Assembly: GCA_039105265.1 (NCBI GenBank)
Contig: JAPFFF010000014.1
Coordinates: forward strand, 124,001 to 188,000
Direction: 5' to 3'
Source: Tritrichomonas musculus
Taxonomy: Eukaryota; Parabasalia; Tritrichomonadida; Tritrichomonadidae
Length of the DNA stretch: 64,000 nt
The position numbers were made by a program, and so were the translations under genes. Positions 12,399 through 22,604 of this stretch are shown here, piece by piece. The stretch's first letter is position 1, and each line of letters opens with the position of its first letter. Under the pieces are notes generated by a model. It saw only the letters and a list, made by a program, of their open reading frames with translations, was not told the origin of the DNA and did no database searches.

Positions 12399-13760
12399 TT
12401 TTTTATTCTTTCCAAATATATTTAATTTTTGTGCAAATAAAATGATTCATTTGTAAATATTACTCAAATATAATAATAAATTTGCAAATTACATCATTTT
12501 TTTCCACCATCATTTCATTATTCATAATCATTATTTTTATTTCTCTTCATTTTCCCCTTATTAAATTTGATCACACAATATATTTCATTTTCCTTATCAC
12601 TTTTCTTTTTTATGAATCTTTAATATATCAATATGATATTTTATAAAACTCCTAAAATTTATTGAAAAAATTGAATATTGTAGTAATAAAGCATTTTATT
12701 AGGTAAAATAAACTAATTTTAGGCATAGACAATTCAAATTATAATCTGAACCACATATTTAAATCAAAAAAAACTTTAAAATTGCAATATTTTGATGAAA
12801 TACAATAAACAGAATAGCAATTAGTTGGATATTGGCATTTAAAAAATATTTATTCATTTATTGATACATTTGTAATAATGTTGCACGTTTACATTTTAAC
12901 ATATTCGTAAAAAATACGTTTATAATTTTTTGGAACAAAAAACTTTAATTTCTCCTTTAAAAAAAGAGAAAAAGAAATAAAAATAGCATAATTGAAATTA
13001 ACATTTTATAAAGAATAATTTTATTGCAATTACATTTTTATTTATTACATTTTTTATTGAATATTATTGAAATATTCAATATTTTTAAACTAGTATATGT
13101 AACATCTAATACATATACCATAAGTAAAAAACGATGGAGAATAATATTTAAAGAGATATGGAATCGTATCTGAGTGTGGGAGTCTGAAATCTGATTATTC
13201 GATATTAATCACTGATTTGAAAACACAGAGATTCGCGTCTAGGATTAAATATATAAAAAACAAAAACGATTGTCTATAATAACCACTAATTTATAAGCAT
13301 TTTTTGAAGATGTGTTGGATAATTGTAATTTGATATGTCAAATAAAAACCTTGTTTGGAGGCGAGCATGCACAGAAATAATCTTTGTCTGATGCCAATCA
13401 ATATATATTTTTTTGAAGTTTCCTTACTACCAAAGCTGCAGCACTTAACATTTTTTTAATTTAGAGTGATATGTTTTTCAGAGGAAAAGTGTTACTGAAT
13501 ATTTTTTTAAAATCAAATTAGTGTTACTGATTTTTTTCTCTCTCTCAAAAAGTGATACTTTAAGTGAAAAAAGTTTTTAAAAGTGATACTATCCTGATAA
13601 AGAAATACTTTTTTTTATTATTAAAAAGTTTAAACTTGTTAAAAAAAATTATTCAAAAAGTTTCGCCCGTTATATTTAGTTTATAAAATTAAAAACACAT
13701 GTAACTTAGCAAACTAACTTAGTTATAAATACATTATTTTTACAAATTAAAACAGATAAT
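12399..13760. other. AT-rich intergenic stretch
   Basis: No gene is recognisable here. Around 13485-13600 there is a loose cluster of GTGTTACTGA and GTGATACT units spaced by T/A-rich runs. A short - strand frame at 13706-13897 lacks family features and overlaps the end of the coiled-coil gene. Confidence 0.5.
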
Positions 13761-14444
13761 TTATTGTAAATTAAAACTGACTCTTCTTCTTGTTCGTGCT
13801 TCTTCAAGACTTGGAGGCTGACTTGAGAAGCAAGGAAGTGGATTTTCAAAAGAATCCTCTTCCTGTGCTTCATCATCAGCTGAATAGTGAGGTTCATTAT
13901 ATTGAATTAAACGATGTAGTTTTTCAATCTCTTCAGTTTCATCAAATACTTCTTTTGATTTGGTAATGTATTGATTAACAAGATCTCTTAATTTATCTAC
14001 ATCAAGATTAGGATGCTTACTAAAGCTATCAATTATATTTTTATAATACTCTTCAAGCGAAGATTCTTCATTATGAAGCTGAGGTACTAGATTACGCTGA
14101 ATTGATATATTCTGCTGATCGATTGATTCTTGAAGTGATTTCATTTTTTGCATCAATTCTTGTAATTTTTTTTGAGAATTGGAACGATTCACTTCTTCTT
14201 TCTTTTGCTCTTCAATTAACATCTGGATCTGATCTTCAATATTTGCCTCCTTTTGCTGCTCATTTGAATCTTTGGCTTCACCTGTATTATTGCCAGTTTT
14301 GTCGTTATTGGCATTTAAAGAAAGGTCATCTTCAGCTTCACGATTTTCTTTTGCATTTTTCTGTTGGCGAAGAGTTGTAACTTCGTCATAAAGAGCTAAA
14401 TTTTCGTTCTGGATGTATTTAAGCTCTTCTTGCAACTCATTCAT
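13761..14444 (-). CDS. Acidic coiled-coil protein, unrecognised
   Basis: The 227-residue protein starts at the ATG whose complement is at 14442-14444; the frame can be read six bases further upstream, but only from a TTG. Residues 1-30 form a first heptad-rich helix (NELQEELKYIQNENLALYDE), and a longer coiled coil spans about 70-120 (EEQKKEEV, KKLQELMQKMKSLQESIDQ). A low-complexity N/D/E linker separates them. The tail is acidic and then ends in the basic RTRRRVSFN, a possible phosphorylation or short-linear-motif site. The stop reads into TAAATT, which fits the trichomonad poly(A) signal. It is a structural or adaptor-type protein by composition only; I cannot assign a function. Confidence 0.7.
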   Translation of the reverse strand: MNELQEELKYIQNENLALYDEVTTLRQQKNAKENREAEDDLSLNANNDKTGNNTGEAKDSNEQQKEANIEDQIQMLIEEQKKEEVNRSNSQKKLQELMQKMKSLQESIDQQNISIQRNLVPQLHNEESSLEEYYKNIIDSFSKHPNLDVDKLRDLVNQYITKSKEVFDETEEIEKLHRLIQYNEPHYSADDEAQEEDSFENPLPCFSSQPPSLEEARTRRRVSFNLQ

Positions 14445-14794
14445 TTTCAAAAAAAATTGAAAAGCATTGAATTCGAAAATATTATAACAACTTTTTAAAT
14501 AAAATCATTTAAAAAAACGATGCATTTTTTGATTTAAAACTAAAAACATATAATTATGCTAATTTTGGAATAATAAGCTTCAAACAAGATTGAATAAATT
14601 TGAAATATTATCCTATTATACTTCAAGCAAGTGGGAAAAAATAAAAAGGGATCATATGATCAAATATATATTTTTTAATTTCTACGAAATAAATGCTTGA
14701 ACTTAAGACATAAGTCATTTTTCAATGCTATATATTCAATAATATCCGTTTACAATATAAAAATATGATACTTTTCATCAATATAACTAATTTT
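14445..14794. other. Intergenic, nothing recognised
   Basis: AT-rich sequence between two - strand genes. I see no RNA gene, repeat or clear initiator. Confidence 0.5.
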
Positions 14795-15907
14795 TTATGG
14801 GTTTACACATTTTATTGGATTTTCTTTGACACTTGTGTAATCAAGACATCCATTACACTGTTTACATGTTGATCTATGCGATAGTCCATTTTTGAACAAA
14901 TCAACAAGATTTGGTTGCCTGACAAGTGGCCTTGATAATCCAATCATATTACATAATCCTCCATTTACAAAAGAATTCATATTTTTGAGTTCTAGATGAC
15001 CTCCAGTTGATATAATTGGAATAGAAATTACTTTCCTTGCACACGCAACAGCCGAATAATCATATTTTGACTTGGTGGCAATTTTAACAATTTCTTGATT
15101 AAATGATGAAAAATATGAAGAGAAATCGCGAGTAGATTTATTTTTGATTTTATGTTCAACTGCAATTTCGATTGCGTCAACACCAGAATTTTCAGCAATT
15201 TTAGCAATTATAGCCTGCTCCTCTGGTGGAATAAAAGATTTTTCCGAGCCGCCATTTATTTTGACTAAAACAGGGAAAGTTGAGGGAACTTTTGTACGAA
15301 TTTGCTGAATGATTCGGCGCATAATCTCGCTCCTTTTTTCAACACTTCCTCCAAAATCATCATTTCTGTGATTTGTAACACTAGACAAAAAAGAACCAAC
15401 CAAGAAAACACTTGAAGCATGAATCTCCACAGCATCAGCTCCATGACTATAAGCAAAATGAGCTGCATTTGAAAAATTGTCTATAACACGGTTTATATCA
15501 GAAACTGACATTGTATCTGGCGTTTCTGGATCAAGACCATTAATTAGTGGTTTTTTAGAGATCATTCCTGGATGAGCAAGCTGTACTCCAAAGCATTGCC
15601 CTTGATTATGTATTTCATCTGCAAGTTTTGAAAATGTTTTTAAATGCTCTTCATTGAATTGACCATTGGATAAATAAACCGAGCGAGGTGCAAGCGACAG
15701 CATTGTTGGATGATGCCTTCCTCTATCATCAACTTGAGTGCAACTGGACATTATAAAACCTACATTTTTAAATTGTTTATATAAATTAATAATTTCATTT
15801 GTGCAAGCTCCATTAGTATTTGAAAGAGCTTCGAAGGTAGGTGCACGGAAAAAACGATTTGGAACATTAAGAGAATTTATTTTAATTCCTGTAAAAAGAA
15901 GACTCAT
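14795..15907 (-). CDS. NADH:flavin oxidoreductase, Old Yellow Enzyme family
   Basis: The 370-residue protein covers a whole OYE-type FMN TIM barrel. Visible signatures are NRFFRAPTFEALS at 17-29 (N-terminal FMN-binding strand), QLAHPG at 109-114, the family hallmark FLVGSFLSSVTNHRNDDFGG at 168-187 followed by EKRSEIMRRI, STGG at 300-303 and GLSRPLVRQP at 323-332 for phosphate binding. The C-terminus ends soon after CKQCNGC (348-354), which resembles the start of the iron-sulfur cluster motif of the larger bacterial 2,4-dienoyl-CoA reductase-like enzymes; here no further domain follows. Such enzymes reduce activated alkenes or other electrophiles with NAD(P)H in the cytosol. The similarity pattern looks bacterial, so lateral transfer is plausible but untested. 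The start is the first ATG. Substrate is unknown. Confidence 0.88.
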   Translation of the reverse strand: MSLLFTGIKINSLNVPNRFFRAPTFEALSNTNGACTNEIINLYKQFKNVGFIMSSCTQVDDRGRHHPTMLSLAPRSVYLSNGQFNEEHLKTFSKLADEIHNQGQCFGVQLAHPGMISKKPLINGLDPETPDTMSVSDINRVIDNFSNAAHFAYSHGADAVEIHASSVFLVGSFLSSVTNHRNDDFGGSVEKRSEIMRRIIQQIRTKVPSTFPVLVKINGGSEKSFIPPEEQAIIAKIAENSGVDAIEIAVEHKIKNKSTRDFSSYFSSFNQEIVKIATKSKYDYSAVACARKVISIPIISTGGHLELKNMNSFVNGGLCNMIGLSRPLVRQPNLVDLFKNGLSHRSTCKQCNGCLDYTSVKENPIKCVNP

Positions 15908-16379
15908 AAAAGTATGTAAAAAAGAATTATGGAATTAATCATTCAATTTTCCAAATTTGAAATACTAAAATATTAACAAAAAGTTTCATTGTTTTGTATT
16001 TTCAAAAGAAATATCAATATTTTTAAAATAATGGATATTTTAATAACCCTTAAAATAAATCTAAAAACAAGCTAAAAATATAAATATATATAAAACATCA
16101 TCTATTTATTCTTTAACCAACTGTTAAAAGTAACAAATAAATGAAATCCATCTAAAAAAAAAAAAGATCAATCAACCCAAATTACAAATCAGCATATTTA
16201 ACAAATATTAAAAAATTCTACAAATCTTTTTTTTTTTTTTTTTTTACAAAATTCGAACAAAGAATTAGATCTCAATAAATTTTCAACAAGTAAAAAAAAA
16301 ATAATAACATTAATAAATAAATAAATAAATAAATAAAAACATGAACATCTTAATAATATATACCAAAACACACATTTTA
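15908..16379. other. Intergenic with T-run and (AATA)n microsatellite
   Basis: AT-rich spacer between the 5' end of the OYE gene and the 3' end of the HEAT gene. It contains a T-run near 16228-16245 and an (AATA)n microsatellite at about 16311-16337. No gene is seen. Confidence 0.6.
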
Positions 16380-19300
16380 TTATTTTTTTTCATATATCAT
16401 AATAATAATATTTCTAATCATTTGTCTAATTTCTGTATCTGGATGCATGACGAGGTCTGCAAAATTTGTTAAAAGTACAAACAAATGCGCAAAATCTTGA
16501 TCTTTTTTGAAGATTTTTCCGTTAGTTTTCACATTCTGAACGAAATTCAAAATCTGCTTTATTAAGTCGTCGCTGTCAACTTTCAACAAAATCTTTCCAA
16601 CTTTATGGACGACTTCAATTGTCAGCAACTCTGCTGTTTTTTCATCATAAGACTCAGAACTCGGGTCGAGGAAATCTCCCCAGAGCTGTTCCAGTGCTAT
16701 ATAACAATTTTCATAACAGCTGACAAAATTCAATTTTGTCTGGTCTTGAATTTTGAGGAACATCTTCAAAACGCACTGGGCTGTCTTTAGGTTCAACTCA
16801 CTATCGCTCTCGCCGAGTGACATAAGCGAACGACTGACGTCTTCGACCATTGAGTCGCTGATTGGAATGTCTTTTGAAACGAAGTCAAGGAGAAGCCTTC
16901 GCGCCTCCTTCAGAGTGAACAATGACTCAGACATCATGAAGAGAGTCGATAGCAAACTGTCAGGGACGTTGTTTTCACAAATGTCGCAAAGGTGAGAAAT
17001 GGCAATCTCAACGAGTCTTTTGTTTCCGGTCTCTTTGCTTGATATCTTGACAAACGACTCGTAAATGAGGACAATCATGTCGTCTGGAAGAGGGAAAAGA
17101 AGCATGAATGCGTCGAGACTTTTATGAGCAGTTGGTGGCAAAAAACCGTCACGATCAAGTTCAAATATTAATCGTTCTGAAATTTTGATCCACCTTCTCA
17201 AAAAGTCAACAGTCATCATGCTTTTTTGTTCGGGAATTCCATTCCGAATCATTCGCCCGAATGATCCGAAAATGGGAGAGTTGGCAGACTCATGTGAGAG
17301 CAAAAAATCAACAATTCGATCGAGAGAATCGAAGGTCAATGTGATGATCTGTGATGGCAATTCGTGATTCATGAAAAGCTCCTCATAAAAAAGGAATGAA
17401 TTAACAACAATCTCTCTCTTTTTGCATCGAAAAATGAAGTTTTCATGCTCACTGATCAATTTGCGCCAAAAAAGATCAGAAAAATTTTCAACATCTTTTA
17501 ATTTGTTCCACAAAGTTCGACCACAATGAGCAAGTTCATGAAAGGCGAGTTGCTGAGTTGCTTCGCTCTCTTCTCGTGGCTCAATGAGAGAGTCAATGAT
17601 TGATGTGAACAAATCACTTGCCAAATAAAGAAAGATGTCTTCTGTGAGAAGCTCTGAGTTGCTAATTATGAGTGAGAAAAAAGTGTTAACTGCACAAATT
17701 GAAACATCATTTCGTGGATCTGCAATTAGTGCTGCTGTTTTCATAAAAATGAGTTTCCACATTTCAGGAGTCTTTGCAATTGAGGCAAGGTTCCAAAGAA
17801 GTCCAAGTGCTGAAAGGGAGACATTTATATCAATCTTTTGTGAGGAATATTCAATGATCAGATTGATGATTTGTGATTGCGTCTCTTGCGATAATGAAAA
17901 CATAAGATCGTTACAGATGATTTGAAGACATCGGAAAGCTGAATTAAGAATGTCTTCCTCATCTTTAAAGTTGGTTGGAAGAAGTGCATCAAGTAATGAT
18001 GACCAACCTCCTGAAATAACTTGACTAGACTGGGAAAGGATAAAATGGATTTGCTCTAATATCTGGCCACGCGTTTCTGATGAAAATTTTTTGCTGTTAA
18101 AAAGTTTCTTTATCGTCTCGCATAACGGTTTCTCACTTTCACTAGTAAAACCACCTCGGAGAAGCTTAAAAAAGGCTGCAAGTGATGGTTCTTGCGATTC
18201 TTCACTTTCTAAAAGTAAAACAAAGCTACATTCTACTGATGGCCATATTTTTTCAAATCTTGACATATTTGCAATTAATATATCAACGATAAAAAACATT
18301 GACCATTCTCTCGTTTTGACAGCCCCATCATTAATGGAAAACAATGATTGTGCTATTTCAATAACTTGCTCAATCGGAATGTATTTTGTGAAATCATAAC
18401 CAGAAGGTTGCCATAAAAATTCACTCAGAGCTGTCATGAGTTTCATCCAATGACCTTTAAAAGCGGTTGTGTTTGTTTCTATAGCTGAAATAACAGTTTC
18501 AAATGCAACTTTTTTAACTTCATCAGCTTCTGGTCCTTTTGGTGTGACTAATATTGTACAAAAGGCAGCAATTGAGGATCCTCGGGCATCATCAAGCATC
18601 AATTCATTCGTTAATAAAACAAGTGAATGAAGCCCTTGCATTAGTAAGTAACAACTATTGCCTGTGACAACTGATGCTGCAATTTGAATAATTAATAAAA
18701 TATCAGCCCAGGTGCGCGAGACCAGAATTTTCAAAGCAGAATTCATAGCCTTATAACATGAACGAACAAAATAAACAGTTATTTCTATTGGTGCTGAAAT
18801 TACAAAAGTTTCGGGATCAATTGGAATAGAATCAATAGTCCTCTTTTTTAAAGAAATAGTGACTGGATTAACATCTTCAATGTCTTCACATAAAACCCGC
18901 AATGAAGAAATCATTGAAGAAAGGAGATTGGCGTTTTGATCGCATTTAAGACAAAAATTGACAACAATTGAAGCATTACGAAGAAGAAAAGATCGAAAAA
19001 ATAGAAGCGAGTGCACTAATTTAGGAGATTTTTTGTTCAAGTCTCCCAAAAAACTTGTAAACATTGATTCACACGCATCTGGCATTAATTCCATAAACTT
19101 TTCCATCGATGTAACACAGAACGAAAGCGGAGCCTTTTGCGAATATGAGGCTTTTATTGATTCTGAAATAAGTCTTTCAAAATGTTCTGATGTAGTTAAT
19201 ATCGAAAAGCGATCTTTGATAATATTTTCAATCATTTCATACGCAACATCAACTTTAAAGTTTTGAACCCGAAGCCAAAGTGCGCTTTGGCCACATGCCA

Positions 19301-19937
19301 ATCGAACAAAATCTCTAATTACTAAATAAGTAACTTTGTATATATGATTATCGAATGCAATTGATTTATCACATGACATTGAAAAACAAAGATCGATATC
19401 TCTCTTATTAACCGCTGTCAATGTATCATTTTTATCTCTTGAGAATTCAAAGAAAGAAGAAACAATTTGACCAGCGGCAGCAATTGCAGACGTGGATACT
19501 AATTCATTATAAGAGGTACAATACGATAATATTAAAGAAAGAATTGATTGAAAAATATGCATTTCGAGAAAATGATTAGAAATAATTAAAGTAGAAAACT
19601 GAATTATCTTGAGCGCCGTACCTTCATCAATTTCGTTAAAATTTTCAAGCTTCCGAACTATTGTTGATAAAGCGTCACCTGTTATTACTTCTGATTTTAA
19701 ACAATTACACATTGTTCGAATTAACTGAGCGCAATTTTTGTTTGTTTTTTTGTTGTCAAGTATAAGTGTGAATGCTAAAACAATAGGATCCCTTGGATTA
19801 TCAATCGGTAAACAAATATTTTCATCAGAAAGGTGTTTAACTGCTTCACTTGATGGAACACGAACTTGCTCTGGGTTCATAAAACCTGCATATTTCTTCA
19901 TTTCGACTTTCAACTCATTCAGATGTTGAAAATGCAT
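16380..19937 (-). CDS. Mon2/BIG-like HEAT-repeat protein without a Sec7 domain
   Basis: The 1185-residue protein is all-helical in appearance, with many HEAT-like pairs and no catalytic motif. The N-terminal part resembles the DCB region of Mon2 and of large Arf-GEFs: a helix pair at about 107-135 (ALKIIQFSTLIISNHF, then a block of hydrophobic helix), followed by TSAIAAAGQIVSSFFE at 149-164, which matches the TAxxTxxQLVSxVFE signature. A central segment (KTREWSMFFIVDILIANMSRFEKIWPSV, split by hydrophobic helix) resembles the HDS repeats, which typically have NxxRxxxLWPxV. Mon2 works at the trans-Golgi and endosomes as a scaffold with Dopey, without exchange activity. Length is shorter than typical Mon2 but suitable. 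The 3' half of the gene looks GC-richer than the 5' half. Another HEAT-type transport or karyopherin-like protein remains possible. Confidence 0.6.
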   Translation of the reverse strand: MHFQHLNELKVEMKKYAGFMNPEQVRVPSSEAVKHLSDENICLPIDNPRDPIVLAFTLILDNKKTNKNCAQLIRTMCNCLKSEVITGDALSTIVRKLENFNEIDEGTALKIIQFSTLIISNHFLEMHIFQSILSLILSYCTSYNELVSTSAIAAAGQIVSSFFEFSRDKNDTLTAVNKRDIDLCFSMSCDKSIAFDNHIYKVTYLVIRDFVRLACGQSALWLRVQNFKVDVAYEMIENIIKDRFSILTTSEHFERLISESIKASYSQKAPLSFCVTSMEKFMELMPDACESMFTSFLGDLNKKSPKLVHSLLFFRSFLLRNASIVVNFCLKCDQNANLLSSMISSLRVLCEDIEDVNPVTISLKKRTIDSIPIDPETFVISAPIEITVYFVRSCYKAMNSALKILVSRTWADILLIIQIAASVVTGNSCYLLMQGLHSLVLLTNELMLDDARGSSIAAFCTILVTPKGPEADEVKKVAFETVISAIETNTTAFKGHWMKLMTALSEFLWQPSGYDFTKYIPIEQVIEIAQSLFSINDGAVKTREWSMFFIVDILIANMSRFEKIWPSVECSFVLLLESEESQEPSLAAFFKLLRGGFTSESEKPLCETIKKLFNSKKFSSETRGQILEQIHFILSQSSQVISGGWSSLLDALLPTNFKDEEDILNSAFRCLQIICNDLMFSLSQETQSQIINLIIEYSSQKIDINVSLSALGLLWNLASIAKTPEMWKLIFMKTAALIADPRNDVSICAVNTFFSLIISNSELLTEDIFLYLASDLFTSIIDSLIEPREESEATQQLAFHELAHCGRTLWNKLKDVENFSDLFWRKLISEHENFIFRCKKREIVVNSFLFYEELFMNHELPSQIITLTFDSLDRIVDFLLSHESANSPIFGSFGRMIRNGIPEQKSMMTVDFLRRWIKISERLIFELDRDGFLPPTAHKSLDAFMLLFPLPDDMIVLIYESFVKISSKETGNKRLVEIAISHLCDICENNVPDSLLSTLFMMSESLFTLKEARRLLLDFVSKDIPISDSMVEDVSRSLMSLGESDSELNLKTAQCVLKMFLKIQDQTKLNFVSCYENCYIALEQLWGDFLDPSSESYDEKTAELLTIEVVHKVGKILLKVDSDDLIKQILNFVQNVKTNGKIFKKDQDFAHLFVLLTNFADLVMHPDTEIRQMIRNIIIMIYEKK

Positions 19938-20185
19938 TTGAGAAGCAAATTAAAACTGTCGTTGAAGTTTTGAGAGAATTAGACAAAAATCCGATCTTTT
20001 TTTGAGGCACTTTGAAATAAATTTATTCAATATTATTTCAATCATTATGAATTTTTTTCAAATAACAATTGAAATTTTTGATTGATTTTTTTTGGTATTA
20101 TTATAATTGATATCATAATGAAAATTTGCAGTACAAAAAAATAATGGTTAAATTTATTAACAAAAAAATTATCATATATTCGTCA

Positions 20186-21430
20186 TCAAGATTCATTTAC
20201 AATTGTTTTAATTCTATGTCTGATCTCTCTGTTTTGTTTCCGAACTGATTGAACCTTTGATTGCAATACTGTTAAATCTGGAACCTCTTCTTCTTCTCTA
20301 TTCAATGAAGCAATTTCATTTTGCATTGTCCGTATTAACTTAATATATAACTCACATACATCTTTTTGGGATTTAGGGACAATCCAGTCGTATCCAGCAA
20401 TCTGAAGTGCACTTTTTAGAGATTTTCTCAATTTTTTCGTTCTTAAAGCTTGCGCTTCTTTATGCTGATCAATAATTGGTGATGGATCTTCGATGATTTG
20501 AACTGGTTGAGTTGAGAACTGAAACTTCAGATCATTTTTCTTTTTTTCTAATTCTTTAATTTGTAAATTTAAGGATTTTAATTCAGCAAGTGATGATTCG
20601 ACCGTATTTGAAAGTTGTTGAAAATGTGACTCTGTTTCTCTTGATGGTGTGACTTTTTTTCTGAGATCTACGATTCTTTTTCTTATATCATCTATAAAGC
20701 CAGATAATCTCATTCTTGGATCAAATGGAATTTTAAGTGCTTGCGCTGTTCTCGCACATTGCTCCAAAATGAAATCATCTGAATTTTTAATAATTTTTTC
20801 TCTTATTTCTGAAATACTGAGACTTTCACTACCAACTGCTTCATTGAATTTAAACATCAACTCTTCAACTTCTTGATTCAAATTTCTTAAATCATTTTGC
20901 TTCATTTCGATTTCGTTGTCTACCTCCATTATTTGCTGATCAAGTCTTTGCTCCTCAGCTTTTGCTTTTTGGATATCATCATTAACAACATCAATTTTTC
21001 TTTGACTCGATCTTTGTTTTTGAGGGGTTGAGATTCTTAAGCTTGCTAATTGAGCAGTCAGTGTCTCAACCTCTTGATGAGCAACACGTGCTCTTTCTTG
21101 TAGCTGCTGAACTTTTACAATTAAGTCTTCTTCTTTAAGAGCTTCACCAAAAATTGCCGCAAGCTTTTTTGCAATATTCGCAGCAGCAACATTTCCAAGT
21201 TCTTTTGCTTTTTCTGCGCATTTCAGATCGTGCTGAAGGCCTTCAATTTTTAAATCAATTTGGCGTTTTTGCCGTTTTGCATTTTGGACGTCAGCTTGAA
21301 TTGTTTCAATCTCATTAATTAAAATTTGATCGTTTGAATCACTATCAGAAACTTCGTTTAATTCTTCTAATGTAAATTGTGCTCGTTTTTTTTTGTCCGT
21401 CCGAGGAGTTGAAATAGATAGACTTGACAT
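20186..21430 (-). CDS. Long coiled-coil protein, unrecognised
   Basis: The 414-residue protein has a short polar N-terminus (SISTPRTDKKKR) and then near-continuous heptads at about 35-110, 115-200 and 265-300. A less helical middle section (about 200-260) contains the conserved-looking KIPFDPRMRLSGFIDDIRKR. Near the C-terminus a TKKLRKSLKSALQ and IAGYDWIVPKSQKD segment precedes a last coiled coil. This layout is typical of cytoskeletal or kinetochore-type rods, but I do not recognise the family. It lies head-to-head with the bromodomain gene, with 101 bases between the two start codons, so the two may share a bidirectional promoter. Confidence 0.7.
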   Translation of the reverse strand: MSSLSISTPRTDKKKRAQFTLEELNEVSDSDSNDQILINEIETIQADVQNAKRQKRQIDLKIEGLQHDLKCAEKAKELGNVAAANIAKKLAAIFGEALKEEDLIVKVQQLQERARVAHQEVETLTAQLASLRISTPQKQRSSQRKIDVVNDDIQKAKAEEQRLDQQIMEVDNEIEMKQNDLRNLNQEVEELMFKFNEAVGSESLSISEIREKIIKNSDDFILEQCARTAQALKIPFDPRMRLSGFIDDIRKRIVDLRKKVTPSRETESHFQQLSNTVESSLAELKSLNLQIKELEKKKNDLKFQFSTQPVQIIEDPSPIIDQHKEAQALRTKKLRKSLKSALQIAGYDWIVPKSQKDVCELYIKLIRTMQNEIASLNREEEEVPDLTVLQSKVQSVRKQNREIRHRIKTIVNES

Positions 21431-21531
21431 CCTAAAATCTTCAATTTAATTTTATACGTTTACTTAGGAAATCAATTATCTTTCAAAAAATTATATGATC
21501 TAAAAGAAAAAGTTGTTTATCATTTTCCTAA
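21431..21531. promoter_or_regulatory. Divergent promoter between coiled-coil and bromodomain genes
   Basis: The 101-bp spacer separates two divergent start codons. TCATTTT at 21520-21526 is a good initiator, with its A 10 bases before the ATG at 21532. No equally good motif is seen for the leftward gene. Confidence 0.45.
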
Positions 21532-22206
21532 ATGATTCAAACTCTTCATGATGACTGTTTAAAAATAATCAACGAACTTATCAACAACAGGCTATCAAAG
21601 ATTTTCTTAGATCCAATAGATCCTAATGACGAATCATATTCAGAATATCTTTCAATCATAAAAAAACCTCAGTTTTTACGGCCAATTAAGAAAAAACTAG
21701 AAGAAAACCAGTATAAAAATTATGCAGAATTTGAGAAAGATGTGAATTTAGTTTTTGACAATACAAAAAAATTTTTTGGTCCCAAATCTTTTCAAGGAAT
21801 CATAGCAAGCGAAATGTTGCGTAAATTCCAAAAGCTTTCTAAAAGAGCTTTAGCAACGACTAGCACAGATTACTGGCTTCAAACAATAAAAATCTTATAT
21901 AATAAAATGAGTGATGAATTAGCGAAAGCTCCTCCCCCTTTGAAAGGAAAATTCAATATTCAAAAAGACTCTGAGCATGTTCCTAGAAAAGAATTAAGTA
22001 AATTAGTTAAAGCGTCAGATCAATTAAAGAACCGCGATGACATCTTAGGAATTGCTCAAATCTTAAATTCAGGAGGTCTTAATATTGATTCAAATAAAGA
22101 TAAAGTTTATGTTAATTTAAAAACAGTTCCATATAACACAGCAATGGCTTTAGTAGGTTTTGCAAAAGAAAGATTTAATGAACTCAACTTGAAATATCCT
22201 TCATAA
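21532..22206 (+). CDS. Bromodomain plus NET-like protein (small BET relative)
   Basis: The 224-residue protein begins with a bromodomain at about 5-110: helix Z (LKIINELINNRL), a ZA loop with FLDPIDPNDESYSEYLSIIKK, helix A (LRPIKKKLEENQYKNYAEF) and helix B (EKDVNLVFDN). The C-terminal part at about 150-220 (KELSKLVKASDQL, ILGIAQILN, then VYVNLKTVPYNTAMALVGF) has the pattern of the extra-terminal NET domain of BET proteins. BET proteins read acetylated histones and recruit chromatin factors. Two signature positions are unusual: the usual PMDL is PQFL, and the acetyl-lysine-anchoring Asn of the YN pair is replaced, the sequence being DNTKKFFGPKS at 76-86 with Phe at 81-82. It may thus not bind acetyl-lysine in the standard way. 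The start has an initiator 10 bases upstream. Confidence 0.82.
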   Translation: MIQTLHDDCLKIINELINNRLSKIFLDPIDPNDESYSEYLSIIKKPQFLRPIKKKLEENQYKNYAEFEKDVNLVFDNTKKFFGPKSFQGIIASEMLRKFQKLSKRALATTSTDYWLQTIKILYNKMSDELAKAPPPLKGKFNIQKDSEHVPRKELSKLVKASDQLKNRDDILGIAQILNSGGLNIDSNKDKVYVNLKTVPYNTAMALVGFAKERFNELNLKYPS

Positions 22207-22604
22207 TTTACAACAAAGATTTGAAAGTATTAATCGGACGAAAGGAACATTAATATTTGAAAATTATGTTTTATAGAGTAATTTCATTTGATTTTTTTTT
22301 CAATCAAAAAGAAAAATTATCTTCATAGGAGCTTTCTATTCATTCTTATTCTCTCTTTTATTCACCTTCTTTCAGATTTATTTGTACATCTTTGTTTATC
22401 AAAAAAAGAATACCTTAATTTATATTATTAAGTAAAAAGAATTTGTTATTAAACACAATATTGTTTATTATCATAAAGCAAATTTAATAAAATGCATTTT
22501 ATATTGGAATCTGGCCATTTTTTAAAAAATTTAATTCATTGAAAATTTGAAAGTGGAAAATAATTTATTCAAAATTTCTCATAAATGGTTAGATAAAATT
22601 TTTT
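22207..22604. other. Intergenic with initiator and tiny upstream ORF
   Basis: AT-rich spacer. TCATA at 22579-22583 is initiator-like. Just after it an upstream ATG at 22585 opens a three-codon ORF (M-V-R-stop) ending before the ligase ATG at 22605. The rest holds nothing I recognise. Confidence 0.4.

Noticed and set aside
5101-12456. 2451-codon + strand ORF of Ser, Leu/His and Phe/Ile runs
   Set aside because: The triplets of the satellite contain no stop in these frames, and the frame drifts between poly-Ser, His/Leu and Ile/Phe readings at each 3n+1 unit. It has no protein logic.
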